Shown here one piece after another: positions 1 to 5,064 of a stretch of DNA of 5,525 nucleotides. Under the pieces are notes generated by a model, which was not told the origin of the DNA, ran no database searches, and was given only the letters and a program-made list of their open reading frames with translations. The DNA lies in the NCBI GenBank assembly GCA_018267435.1, contig JAFDYM010000116.1, positions 1 to 5,525 of the forward strand, read 5' to 3'. Every line of letters starts with the position of its first letter. The stretch's first letter is position 1. A program made the translations under genes and the position numbers. The DNA is from Bacteroidota bacterium. Its GTDB lineage: Bacteria > Bacteroidota > Bacteroidia > Chitinophagales > LD1.

Positions 1-1
1 A

Positions 2-790
2 AGCGCAAGGCCTATAATAGATAAAATGATAGCCTCGATAAACGCTATAAGGTCTTGTACCTACACCATGCGTGGCAACGAGCGGATAAAGGGCATAAGC
101 GGCCTGCGCGGTGGCGATATATTTACCAAACTACAAGTAAACCCACATAAGGTATATATGAAAATGGTAACCGATCCAAACAAGGATACCGAAATACTAT
201 ATGTAAAAGGCGAGCGCGATGGCAAGGCACTTGTCAACCCTGGCAATCTTCCCTTTAATGTAAAACTAGCCCCACTTAATAGCATGCTTACCAAAGACCA
301 GCACCACAGCCTACTAAGTGCAGGTTTCGGCTTAGTACCTAAAATAGTTGGTGCCGGCATTAAAAAAGCAGATGCACAAGGTAAATTCGAAGAGGTATTT
401 AAGTACGTAGGCGATGTAACTTGGAACAACAAACTGTGCTACAAAGTAACTATTGAAGACCCTACCTATACCATAATTACCGTAACTGCGCAAAAAGGAG
501 AAACAATGTACGCATTTGCACAAAGACTGCTTATACCAGAGTACAGTATAACCGAGCTTAACGGCATTAAAAATTTTGATGAAGATGTAAGCGGCAAAGC
601 GCTGAAAGTACCTAGTAGCTACGCTAAAAAAAGCACCTTCTACATAGATAAGGCTACCAACCTGCCCATATTCCAGGAAATGCTGGATGACAAAGGTGTG
701 TTTGAGCGCTACGAATTTTTCAATGTAGTGGTTAACCCTACTTTTAAGGCCGATGAGTTTACTGAAGATTTTTCAGGTTACGATTTTTAA
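2..790 (+). CDS. DUF1571-family protein with inserted LysM domain (5' partial)
   Basis: This is the 3' part of a gene that begins before the window. The frame is open from base 2 with no stop, and the residues before the first ATG (base 26) already read like family sequence, so that ATG is probably internal and a signal peptide lies off the window. Numbered from ATG 26, residues 1-146 and 203-254 resemble a LolA-like beta-sheet protein of the DUF1571 type: TYTMRGNERIKG near the start, KLCYKVTIEDP at 136-146, then STFYIDKATNLPIFQE and a closing ERYEFFNV strand. Residues 149-197 look like a LysM repeat, with KGETMYAFAQR, then ITELNGI and a final ALKVP. LysM binds peptidoglycan or similar glycans, so a periplasmic or outer-envelope, wall-associated role is likely. 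That role is inference, and the biochemical function of DUF1571 is not known to me. The gene ends 48 bases before a strong terminator. Confidence 0.8.
   Translation, partial: SARPIIDKMIASINAIRSCTYTMRGNERIKGISGLRGGDIFTKLQVNPHKVYMKMVTDPNKDTEILYVKGERDGKALVNPGNLPFNVKLAPLNSMLTKDQHHSLLSAGFGLVPKIVGAGIKKADAQGKFEEVFKYVGDVTWNNKLCYKVTIEDPTYTIITVTAQKGETMYAFAQRLLIPEYSITELNGIKNFDEDVSGKALKVPSSYAKKSTFYIDKATNLPIFQEMLDDKGVFERYEFFNVVVNPTFKADEFTEDFSGYDF
470..616 (+). other. LysM domain segment inside the DUF1571 protein
   Basis: This coding segment specifies about 49 residues with the LysM pattern: a first beta strand (TIITVTAQ), KGETMYAFAQR as the first helix, a second helix (ITELNGI), and a closing strand (ALKVPSSY). 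It sits between two beta-strand segments of the host domain rather than at a terminus. It therefore appears to be inserted in a loop. Confidence 0.65.
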
Positions 791-809
791 TAGCTAGCAT
801 ACATCTCAA

Positions 810-828
810 AGGCGCAAGTATTGCGTCT
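810..828 (+). other. Small hairpin before the terminator
   Basis: An eight-pair stem (one G-T wobble) closes a GTA loop: AGGCGCAA, loop, TTGCGTCT. It has no T-run of its own and lies 10 bases before the strong terminator. It may protect the 3' end of the upstream mRNA, or be incidental. Confidence 0.4.
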
Positions 829-838
829 CTCAAAATAC

Positions 839-871
839 AAAAGCGCAGGGTGCAAGCCTGCGCTTTTTTTT
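839..871 (+). terminator. Rho-independent terminator of the DUF1571/LysM gene
   Basis: A perfect 11-bp stem (AAAAGCGCAGG at 839-849 with CCTGCGCTTTT at 857-867) encloses the 7-base loop GTGCAAG. The sequence runs into eight consecutive Ts at 864-871. Four As on the left flank, preceded by CAAAATAC, give a weaker T-rich tail on the other strand, so some bidirectional activity is possible. The last Ts overlap the proposed -33 element of the next gene. Confidence 0.9.
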
Positions 872-901
872 GTGCGCTAGATGGTATTCTACGTACCTTT
901 G
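870..901 (+). promoter_or_regulatory. Bacteroidota-type promoter for the FAD oxidoreductase
   Basis: TACCTTTG at 894-901 matches the TAnnTTTG -7 element of Bacteroidota. TTG at 870-872 lies 21 bases upstream, in the usual range for the -33 element. Transcription would start within a few bases of ATG 906, giving a leaderless or nearly leaderless mRNA. Confidence 0.7.
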
Positions 902-905
902 TATT

Positions 906-2036
906 ATGCTTTCTTATTGGGAGAAACAACACTTACTGCAATACGACGTAATAATAGTAGGCAGCGGCATAGTAGGCCTTTCTACTGCGCTTAGTATTAA
1001 AGAGGCAGATAGCGCCACGCGCATACTAGTGTTGGAGCGCGCCATAATGCCTACAGGTGCCAGCACCAAAAACGCAGGCTTTGCTTGCATAGGCAGCCTT
1101 ACCGAAATACTAGACGACCTAACGCGGATGCCTAAAGAGGAAGTAGTAAGCCTAGTTAACCTGCGCCTGCAAGGCTTGCGCAAATTGCGCGCACGCTTAG
1201 GCGATGCCAACATAGGCTATGCTGAAAATGGCAGCTACGAATTGATAGCGCATAGTAATGCTAATTGTATAGAAAGAATAGCGGAGGTGAATGCACTGTT
1301 GCGCCCATTGCTGGGTATGGATGCTTATACCGTAGATGATAGCAAGCGCGAAGCCTTCGGCTTCTCTCCTACCCATGTTAAGCACATAGTAAGCAACAAT
1401 GGCGAGGGCGAGTTGAACAGCGGCATGATGATGCGCAGTCTTATAAACCTATGCATAGCTAAAGGCATAGAAATAAAAACAGGCTGCGAAGTAGCACGCG
1501 TAGAGGATGAAGGCAGCCATGTAAACGTGATAGTAAAGCATAGCTACCTAAATACCGAAGTAGCTTTTAAAGCGCAGCAAGTGGCTATATGCACCAATGC
1601 CTTCACCAAGCACCTATACCCCGAAACGGCACTACACCCAGGCCGTGGGCAAGTGCTTATAACCAAGCCTATTGAAGGCTTAAAAATTAAGGGTGTTTTC
1701 CATTTCGATGAAGGCTACTACTACTTCCGTGCTTTAGGCGATAGGATACTGTTTGGTGGCGGAAGAAACCAAGACTTTGAAGGCGAGCATAGCACCGAGT
1801 TCCACTACAACCCGAAGGTGCAAGACGACCTGCTACACAAACTACAAAGCGTAATACTACCCGATACACCTTTTGAAATAGAAGACTGGTGGACGGGCAT
1901 TATGGCATTCGGCGACACTAAATTCCCGATACTAAAGCAGCATAGTCCGCGCGTGTACATAGGCGTACGCATGGGCGGTATGGGCGTAGCCATAGGCAGC
2001 GAAATAGGCGCGCATTTGGCGGCTATGATGGCTTAA
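906..2036 (+). CDS. FAD-dependent oxidoreductase, DAO family
   Basis: The product is 376 residues, the usual size for a D-amino-acid-oxidase (DAO) fold enzyme such as glycine oxidase or sarcosine/glutamylputrescine oxidase relatives. Visible motifs are a dinucleotide-binding VGSGIVG (glycines 19, 21 and 24), the FAD-ribose acidic residue at the end of strand two (ILVLER, E44), GASTKNAGF at 51-59, GRGQVL in the central sheet, YYYFRALGDRILFGGGR, and a C-terminal FAD contact region YIGVRMGGMGVAIGSEIG. Such enzymes oxidise amines or amino acids with FAD, but the substrate cannot be read from sequence. No signal peptide is seen, so it is probably cytoplasmic. I chose ATG 906 because the longer frame to 870 runs back into the terminator T-run and the -7 promoter box. 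The gene stands alone and converges on the minus-strand gene downstream. No intrinsic terminator was found after it. Confidence 0.87.
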   Translation: MLSYWEKQHLLQYDVIIVGSGIVGLSTALSIKEADSATRILVLERAIMPTGASTKNAGFACIGSLTEILDDLTRMPKEEVVSLVNLRLQGLRKLRARLGDANIGYAENGSYELIAHSNANCIERIAEVNALLRPLLGMDAYTVDDSKREAFGFSPTHVKHIVSNNGEGELNSGMMMRSLINLCIAKGIEIKTGCEVARVEDEGSHVNVIVKHSYLNTEVAFKAQQVAICTNAFTKHLYPETALHPGRGQVLITKPIEGLKIKGVFHFDEGYYYFRALGDRILFGGGRNQDFEGEHSTEFHYNPKVQDDLLHKLQSVILPDTPFEIEDWWTGIMAFGDTKFPILKQHSPRVYIGVRMGGMGVAIGSEIGAHLAAMMA

Positions 2037-2045
2037 GAATTCAAC

Positions 2046-2084
2046 CACTAAGGGCACGAAGGTTTTTCACGAAGGGCACAAAGT
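2046..2084 (+). repeat. Degenerate 8-mer repeats, first block (+ strand units)
   Basis: The units are CACTAAGG (2046), CACGAAGG (2055), CACGAAGG (2068) and CACAAAGT (2077). They form two pairs separated by TTTTT, each pair having a single G between its units. Seen as a longer unit, 2047-2062 and 2069-2084 are a 16-base direct repeat with 13 matches and a 22-base period. No reading frame is supported here. Confidence 0.7.
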
Positions 2085-2154
2085 GAATACAAAGAATGCA
2101 ATGTATTGAACCATGTAGAAACAGCCGAGTAAAGCCGAGAATATAAAAGATTTT

Positions 2155-2240
2155 ACACAGAGGCACGGAGTACACAGACAATAAATACAGAGGAGTACAA
2201 CAAATCTCGGTGATACTCTGATACATCTGTGCATCTGTGT
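2155..2240. repeat. Imperfect inverted repeat built of 8-mers, second block
   Basis: The left arm 2155-2170 contains the adjacent units CACAGAGG and CACGGAGT. The right arm 2224-2239 contains two perfect tandem copies of CATCTGTG, which on the other strand read CACAGATG. The arms pair at 13 of 16 positions across a 54-base spacer. Inner segments (CAGAGGAGTA near 2188 and TACTCTG ending at 2220) can add further pairing. This could form an RNA stem after either convergent gene. Confidence 0.65.
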
Positions 2241-2344
2241 AATTGTATTATCACTTAAGGTATAATGCCTACAGCATGAGCGCGCGTGGCAGCCAGAACT
2301 AATGCGAAATACGCAACAGTACCCGCGCCATATCATTTGTATTT

Positions 2345-2360
2345 AATCTGTGAATCTGTG
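2345..2360 (-). repeat. Tandem 8-mer pair, third block (- strand units)
   Basis: AATCTGTG occurs twice without a gap at 2345-2352 and 2353-2360, reading CACAGATT on the minus strand. It lies 14 bases before the stop codon of the convergent minus-strand gene. It is the same unit type as the CATCTGTG pair 120 bases away. Confidence 0.65.
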
Positions 2361-2374
2361 GCAAACAAACTCTA

Positions 2375-2875
2375 TCAGAAATGATAAGCCAAGCCGAAGG
2401 AATTGGTACCGCCTATGAGGCTGACCTTCTCTTTTAATTTCTTCGCCTTACTATTATCAACCAAAGCAGAAGTAATAAGCGCTATTCCGCCCACGAACAT
2501 GATACCACTAGTGGCAAAGATGGCATACTGTGGGCCTGAGTTATTAGTACCGTTAGCTAGGTTAGCCTTTTTAATGTTGTTCATAACCACTACGCCAGCA
2601 CCTGCTATGCCACCACTAGCAGCAGTAAGCACCACGCCAGTAGATAGCTTAATGGTAAAGCGCTTTTTGTATAATTCAATCGTCGGTTCGGGTGCTTGTT
2701 GTAGGCTATCCTTGGCTAGTAGCTTTGCCTTTAGCTTATTGTACTCCTCTATTTTTATTTTACCATCGGCTAGCCATGTATCATATAGCTCCAGCTCCTT
2801 CTGCGCCTCGGGCGAGGACTGCGCAAAAGTCACTGCAAACAACAGTATACCGAAAAATGTAAATAGATACTTCAT
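2375..2875 (-). CDS. Small exported/membrane protein with SHOCT-like segment, unknown function
   Basis: I do not recognise a named family for the whole protein. From ATG 2875 the product is 166 residues. Residues 1-18 are a signal peptide (MKYLFTFFGILLFAVTFA, cleavage before QS). Residues 26-54 (KELELYDTWLADGKIKIEEYNKLKAKLLA) resemble the SHOCT helical hairpin: a short helix, a turn with G38 and K39, then a charged EEY..LKAKLL helix. SHOCT is usually C-terminal, so its position here is odd. Two glycine-rich hydrophobic stretches follow (about 74-98 and 117-139), likely membrane segments. The C-terminus ends in GLAYHF, an aromatic end that recalls outer-membrane strands, but there is too little sequence for a barrel. 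A further in-frame ATG at 2908 would put 11 charged residues before the signal peptide, so the downstream ATG is preferred. It converges with the FAD oxidoreductase and diverges from the phosphatase. Confidence 0.72.
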   Translation of the reverse strand: MKYLFTFFGILLFAVTFAQSSPEAQKELELYDTWLADGKIKIEEYNKLKAKLLAKDSLQQAPEPTIELYKKRFTIKLSTGVVLTAASGGIAGAGVVVMNNIKKANLANGTNNSGPQYAIFATSGIMFVGGIALITSALVDNSKAKKLKEKVSLIGGTNSFGLAYHF

Positions 2876-2954
2876 ATTGGCTGTGCGCAATTTAATAGGC
2901 TTTGGCAAAAAGCACTATATTTTAACGCATTAAACGCTATTTGCGCATCCCTAT

Positions 2955-2962
2955 TATATTTG
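2955..2962 (+). promoter_or_regulatory. -7 promoter element of the phosphatase gene
   Basis: TATATTTG fits TAnnTTTG exactly and ends five bases before ATG 2968. No TTG lies at the ideal -33 distance: the nearest upstream, TTTG at 2940-2943, is only 11 bases away. The -33 part is therefore weak or absent. The 92 bases between the two divergent start codons must hold promoters for both genes; I found no convincing box for the minus-strand gene. Confidence 0.55.
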
Positions 2963-2967
2963 CCTGC

Positions 2968-3909
2968 ATGATACACCGCTTGCTACCCTTTGCATTATTC
3001 GCGCTATTGTTTTCATCGTGCGCTAAACTGCCCATCGATCCATCGCTAAACCCATTGAAAGTTTACAAGCCAGGCGAAACGGTTAGTTTTGCCGTAATAG
3101 GTGACTATGGCAAAGATACCGAAGGCGAGCGCAAGGTAGCAGCCATGGTAGATAGCTGGAAGCCTGAGTTTATAATAACTACTGGCGATAACAACTACAC
3201 CTTTGGCGCAGCGGGTACTATAAAGGCCAATATAGGCAACCACTATTGCAACTATATATATAACCCCGATGCACCTACTACACAACAGTGTACAGGGCAA
3301 GCAGCTACTGACCAAGTAAACCGCTTCTTTCCAAGTCCGGGCAACCACGACCACTACAGCGCACCTGCTATGCAGCCATATCTAGACTACTTTACCCTAC
3401 CTGGCGATGAGCGCAACTACGATTTTGTGTGGGGCCCAGTGCATTTATACTCTATTAATAGCGGTGCAAGCGGAAAGGTAAACTACCCCGACTCGCCCGA
3501 AGCTAAATGGTTTACACAGGTTGTAACCAACAGCAATGAGCCATTTAAGTTTGCGTACTTCCACCACCCACCATTTTCGGCTAGCAACCACGGCAACAAC
3601 AATAAAATGCAGTGGCCATTTAGTAGCATGGGTATAAATGCAGTGCTATGCGGGCACGACCATGTGTATGAGCGCATAAACGATAAAACCGATAGTAGCG
3701 TAGTATATATGGTAGTGGGCAACAGCGGTACCGATAACTTTTATGGCTGTAACGACCACCCACTAGATGCCAGCCGCTTTGATGTAACATGCCGCCAAAA
3801 CGAGTACGGCGCCATGCGCGTACGTGCAACCAAAACCAAGTGCATATTCGAGTACTTTACGGTGAACGACCCAACGCACCCTATGGACACTTACATTATT
3901 TATAAGTAG
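2968..3909 (+). CDS. Purple-acid-phosphatase-like metallophosphoesterase lipoprotein
   Basis: The product is 313 residues, close to the length of low-molecular-weight purple acid phosphatases (tartrate-resistant type). All five metal-ligand motifs of the calcineurin-like fold are visible: GDYG (45-48), GDNNY with the tyrosine typical of purple acid phosphatases (73-77), GNHD (125-128), FHHPPF (198-203) and GHDH (229-232). These support a dinuclear metal phosphatase; the physiological substrate is unknown. The N-terminus has a lipoprotein signal peptide: basic MIHR, hydrophobic core, then LFSSC with the lipidated cysteine at 18. It should be envelope-anchored. Several further cysteines (94, 108, 228 and others near the C-terminus) could form disulfides. 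The frame extends to a TTG at 2941, but that start would place extra residues before the signal peptide and would include the -7 box, so ATG 2968 is preferred. Confidence 0.88.
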   Translation: MIHRLLPFALFALLFSSCAKLPIDPSLNPLKVYKPGETVSFAVIGDYGKDTEGERKVAAMVDSWKPEFIITTGDNNYTFGAAGTIKANIGNHYCNYIYNPDAPTTQQCTGQAATDQVNRFFPSPGNHDHYSAPAMQPYLDYFTLPGDERNYDFVWGPVHLYSINSGASGKVNYPDSPEAKWFTQVVTNSNEPFKFAYFHHPPFSASNHGNNNKMQWPFSSMGINAVLCGHDHVYERINDKTDSSVVYMVVGNSGTDNFYGCNDHPLDASRFDVTCRQNEYGAMRVRATKTKCIFEYFTVNDPTHPMDTYIIYK

Positions 3910-3933
3910 ACAATGCTTCCGATTGCGTTACGA

Positions 3934-3956
3934 CTCTTGCTTTAAAGGAGCAAGAG
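3934..3956 (+). other. Hairpin just after the phosphatase stop
   Basis: CTCTTGCT (3934-3941) pairs perfectly with AGCAAGAG (3949-3956) over the 7-base loop TTAAAGG. No T-run follows, so it is not a classical terminator. It may be a 3' UTR stability element lying before the terminator-like hairpin at 3986. Confidence 0.5.
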
Positions 3957-3976
3957 AGTACAAGGCAATTGCATCG

Positions 3977-4095
3977 TTACCCTCCAAAGCGATTTCCTTT
4001 CATGAAATCGCTTTTCCTCCCTAAAGGAAGAGGCGATGCATCACGTAATCAATATCACAGCCGAGCGGTTCTCCCTTTAGGGAGTTAGAGGGTAA
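3977..4095. repeat. Mirrored repeat module (composite inverted repeat)
   Basis: TTACCCTC (3977-3984) is the exact reverse complement of GAGGGTAA (4088-4095). CTCCCTAAAGG (4017-4027) is the exact reverse complement of CCTTTAGGGAG (4074-4084). The two halves are thus inverted copies of TTACCCTC-x-CTCCCTAAAGG. In the right copy x is three bases (TAA when read on the minus strand). In the left copy x is about 32 bases and is almost entirely the 3986-4014 hairpin. The whole folds on paper as a three-way junction. From memory, similar CCCTCTAA-CTCCCTAAAGGGAG sequences are scattered in Bacteroidota genomes, but I could not search. Confidence 0.65.
3986..4015 (+). terminator. Terminator-like hairpin downstream of the phosphatase
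   Basis: A perfect 11-bp stem (AAAGCGATTTC at 3986-3996 with GAAATCGCTTT at 4004-4014) closes the 7-base loop CTTTCAT. Only four Ts (4012-4015) follow before CCTCC, so efficiency may be modest. It sits inside the left copy of the mirrored repeat module described separately. Confidence 0.6.
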
Positions 4096-4125
4096 AGCGA
4101 GGCAGAGTATAAAACAGTAAATAAC

Positions 4126-4413
4126 ATGATAATAAACGCAAGCGTACAGGTAGTACCCATAACCAAAGTAGAGGAGGCATTCCCTATAATAGACCAGGCT
4201 ATAGCCTTGATACAGCAAAGCGGGCTAAAGTACACCGTGGGCGCATTTGCCACCGAGCTAGAGGGCGAGTATGATGCTGTACAGGCCCTTTTAAAGCAGA
4301 TATGCGACTTTTGCTATGGGCAAAAGGAGATGCAGTTTTTGGTGTATACCAAATTGCACCTAAGTGGCGGACAGGATATACTGGCAGCCGACAAAACGGG
4401 GAAATTCAGTTAA
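4126..4413 (+). CDS. Thiamine-binding protein, MTH1187/YkoF-type (PF01910-like)
   Basis: The 95-residue product has the length and pattern of the small ferredoxin-like MTH1187 family (formerly DUF77). It opens with strand MIINASVQVVPI. Helix AFPIIDQAIALIQQSG follows, then strand LKYTVGAFATELEGEYDAV, helix VQALLKQICDFCYG, and closing strand MQFLVYTKLHL. Family members bind thiamine or related compounds and assemble as oligomers in the cytoplasm. Whether this one acts in thiamine salvage or only in sequestration cannot be told. No thiamine biosynthesis or transport gene is adjacent. It starts at the only ATG near the beginning of the frame, in an A-rich context without a Shine-Dalgarno. A 77-base gap with its own promoter separates it from infC, so co-transcription with infC is possible but not required. 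Confidence 0.8.
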   Translation: MIINASVQVVPITKVEEAFPIIDQAIALIQQSGLKYTVGAFATELEGEYDAVQALLKQICDFCYGQKEMQFLVYTKLHLSGGQDILAADKTGKFS

Positions 4414-4427
4414 AAAATTGTTTTTTA

Positions 4428-4454
4428 TTGTACGGAACGCTTTTATTACTTTTG
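4428..4454 (+). promoter_or_regulatory. Promoter for infC
   Basis: TACTTTTG at 4447-4454 matches TAnnTTTG. The candidate -33 TTG at 4428-4430 is only 16 bases upstream of it, a little short. Transcription would start near 4459-4462 and leave an A-rich 5' UTR of about 30 bases before the TTG start. Confidence 0.65.
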
Positions 4455-4490
4455 TAAGATTAATTTAGAACAAACAAAACAGAACAGCTT

Positions 4491-5060
4491 TTGAACAGTC
4501 CAGTAAAACGTCCTTTTGTACCGCGCGGTCGCGCACCATTTAAAAGAGAAGCAGAACACAAAATCAACGAGCACATCCGAGTACTTGAAGTACGTTTGGT
4601 GGGTGAGAACATTACCCCAGGTGTGTACTCTACTAAAGAGGCCTACGATATGGCCGTTGCCCAAGGTCTTGACCTTGTGGAGATATCTCCAAACGCTTCG
4701 CCGCCGGTATGCCGTATAGTTGACTACAATAAGTTTCTATACGAGAAGAAGAAAAAGGAAAAAGAAATAAAAGCCCACAGCAAAAAGGTAGAAGTAAAAG
4801 AAATACGCTTTACACCTAATACCGATGACCACGATGTGGACTTTAAAGTAAAACACGCCGAGGCTTTCCTAAAAGAAGGCAACAAGGTAAAGGCTTACGT
4901 TATGTTCCGTGGCCGCGCCATAGTGTTTAAAGAGCGTGGCGAGCTATTGCTGTTGCAATTTGCCGATAAGCTAAAAGAGATAGCCAGCGTAGAGCAGCTA
5001 CCGCTACTAGAAGGTAAGCGTATGATGATGACGCTAGCACCTAAAGCAAAGAAGAAATAA
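4491..5060 (+). CDS. infC: Translation initiation factor IF3
   Basis: IF3 binds the 30S subunit, keeps subunits apart and checks the start codon and initiator tRNA. The product is 189 residues, within the family range. Residues 1-20 are a basic proline/arginine-rich tail. The IF3 N-domain spans about 22-91 (INEHIRVLEVRLVGENITPGVY, LDLVEISPNASPPVCRI). Residues 75-88 (RIVDYNKFLYEKKK) match the IF3 signature pattern. A lysine-rich linker leads to the C-domain (KEIRFTPNTDDHDVDFKVKHAEAFL, then KVKAYVMFRGRAI, then LPLLEGKRMMMTLAPK). The start is TTG 4491: the in-frame stop at 4461 and the absence of any ATG or GTG between leave no better choice. rpmI and rplT, which usually follow infC, are not directly downstream, and thrS is not upstream. 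Confidence 0.95.
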   Translation: MNSPVKRPFVPRGRAPFKREAEHKINEHIRVLEVRLVGENITPGVYSTKEAYDMAVAQGLDLVEISPNASPPVCRIVDYNKFLYEKKKKEKEIKAHSKKVEVKEIRFTPNTDDHDVDFKVKHAEAFLKEGNKVKAYVMFRGRAIVFKERGELLLLQFADKLKEIASVEQLPLLEGKRMMMTLAPKAKKK

Positions 5061-5064
5061 GCAT

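Larger units (their letters stand above)
2037..2374. other. 338-base convergent intergenic region filled by repeats
   Basis: This gap lies between two gene 3' ends and holds the three blocks of CAC-type 8-mers. It also has a variant, CACTTAAGG, at 2252-2260 and a short direct repeat of AGCCGAG near 2122-2138. I see no credible coding frame, no tRNA and no GC-rich hairpin with a T-run. Transcript ends for both flanking genes must lie here or beyond, so the repeats may serve as 3' UTR structure. Confidence 0.6.
3910..4125. other. 216-base structured intergenic region
   Basis: The gap between the phosphatase and the thiamine-binding gene has no credible coding frame. It contains the 3934 hairpin, the 3986 hairpin and the inverted module. 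An alternative pairing of TGCATCG (3970-3976) with CGATGCA (4034-4040) is also possible. No TAnnTTTG box was found before ATG 4126, so the promoter of the next gene is unassigned. No TPP riboswitch core was recognised. Confidence 0.5.

Noticed and set aside
61..432. A 123-codon minus-strand frame opposite the DUF1571/LysM gene
   Set aside because: It is an antisense shadow with no domain pattern, while the + strand frame continues through recognisable family sequence.
870..905. N-terminal extension of the FAD oxidoreductase to 870
   Set aside because: It would start in the terminator T-run and translate through the -7 box. The extra residues (MCARWYSTYLCI) do not fit the family, whose sequence begins a few residues before the GxGxxG motif.
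2037..2374. CRISPR array in the repeat-rich gap
   Set aside because: The units are only 8 bases, degenerate, adjacent or irregularly spaced, and on both strands. There are no 25-40-base repeats with uniform spacers and no cas genes.
2876..2908. Extended start of the minus-strand protein at 2908
   Set aside because: The 11 added residues are charged and precede a complete signal peptide that starts with MKYLF.
2403..2933. A 176-codon open frame on the + strand opposite the minus-strand small protein gene
   Set aside because: It is fully antisense to the gene whose product has a signal peptide and SHOCT-like segment. Its translation is a patchwork of hydrophobic and serine-rich stretches with no motif, and it begins without a promoter.
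2941..2967. Extended TTG start of the phosphatase at 2941
   Set aside because: It would put residues before a normal lipoprotein signal peptide and would include the TATATTTG promoter box in the coding region.
3910..4125. A TPP riboswitch ahead of the thiamine-binding protein gene
   Set aside because: The region has strong stems, but I could not find the conserved TPP aptamer core, and the stems are explained by the mirrored repeat.
4412..4427. A6-TTG-T6 palindrome after the thiamine-binding gene as a terminator
   Set aside because: The stem is all A-T and would be unstable. The stretch is better explained as AT-rich promoter-proximal DNA before infC.
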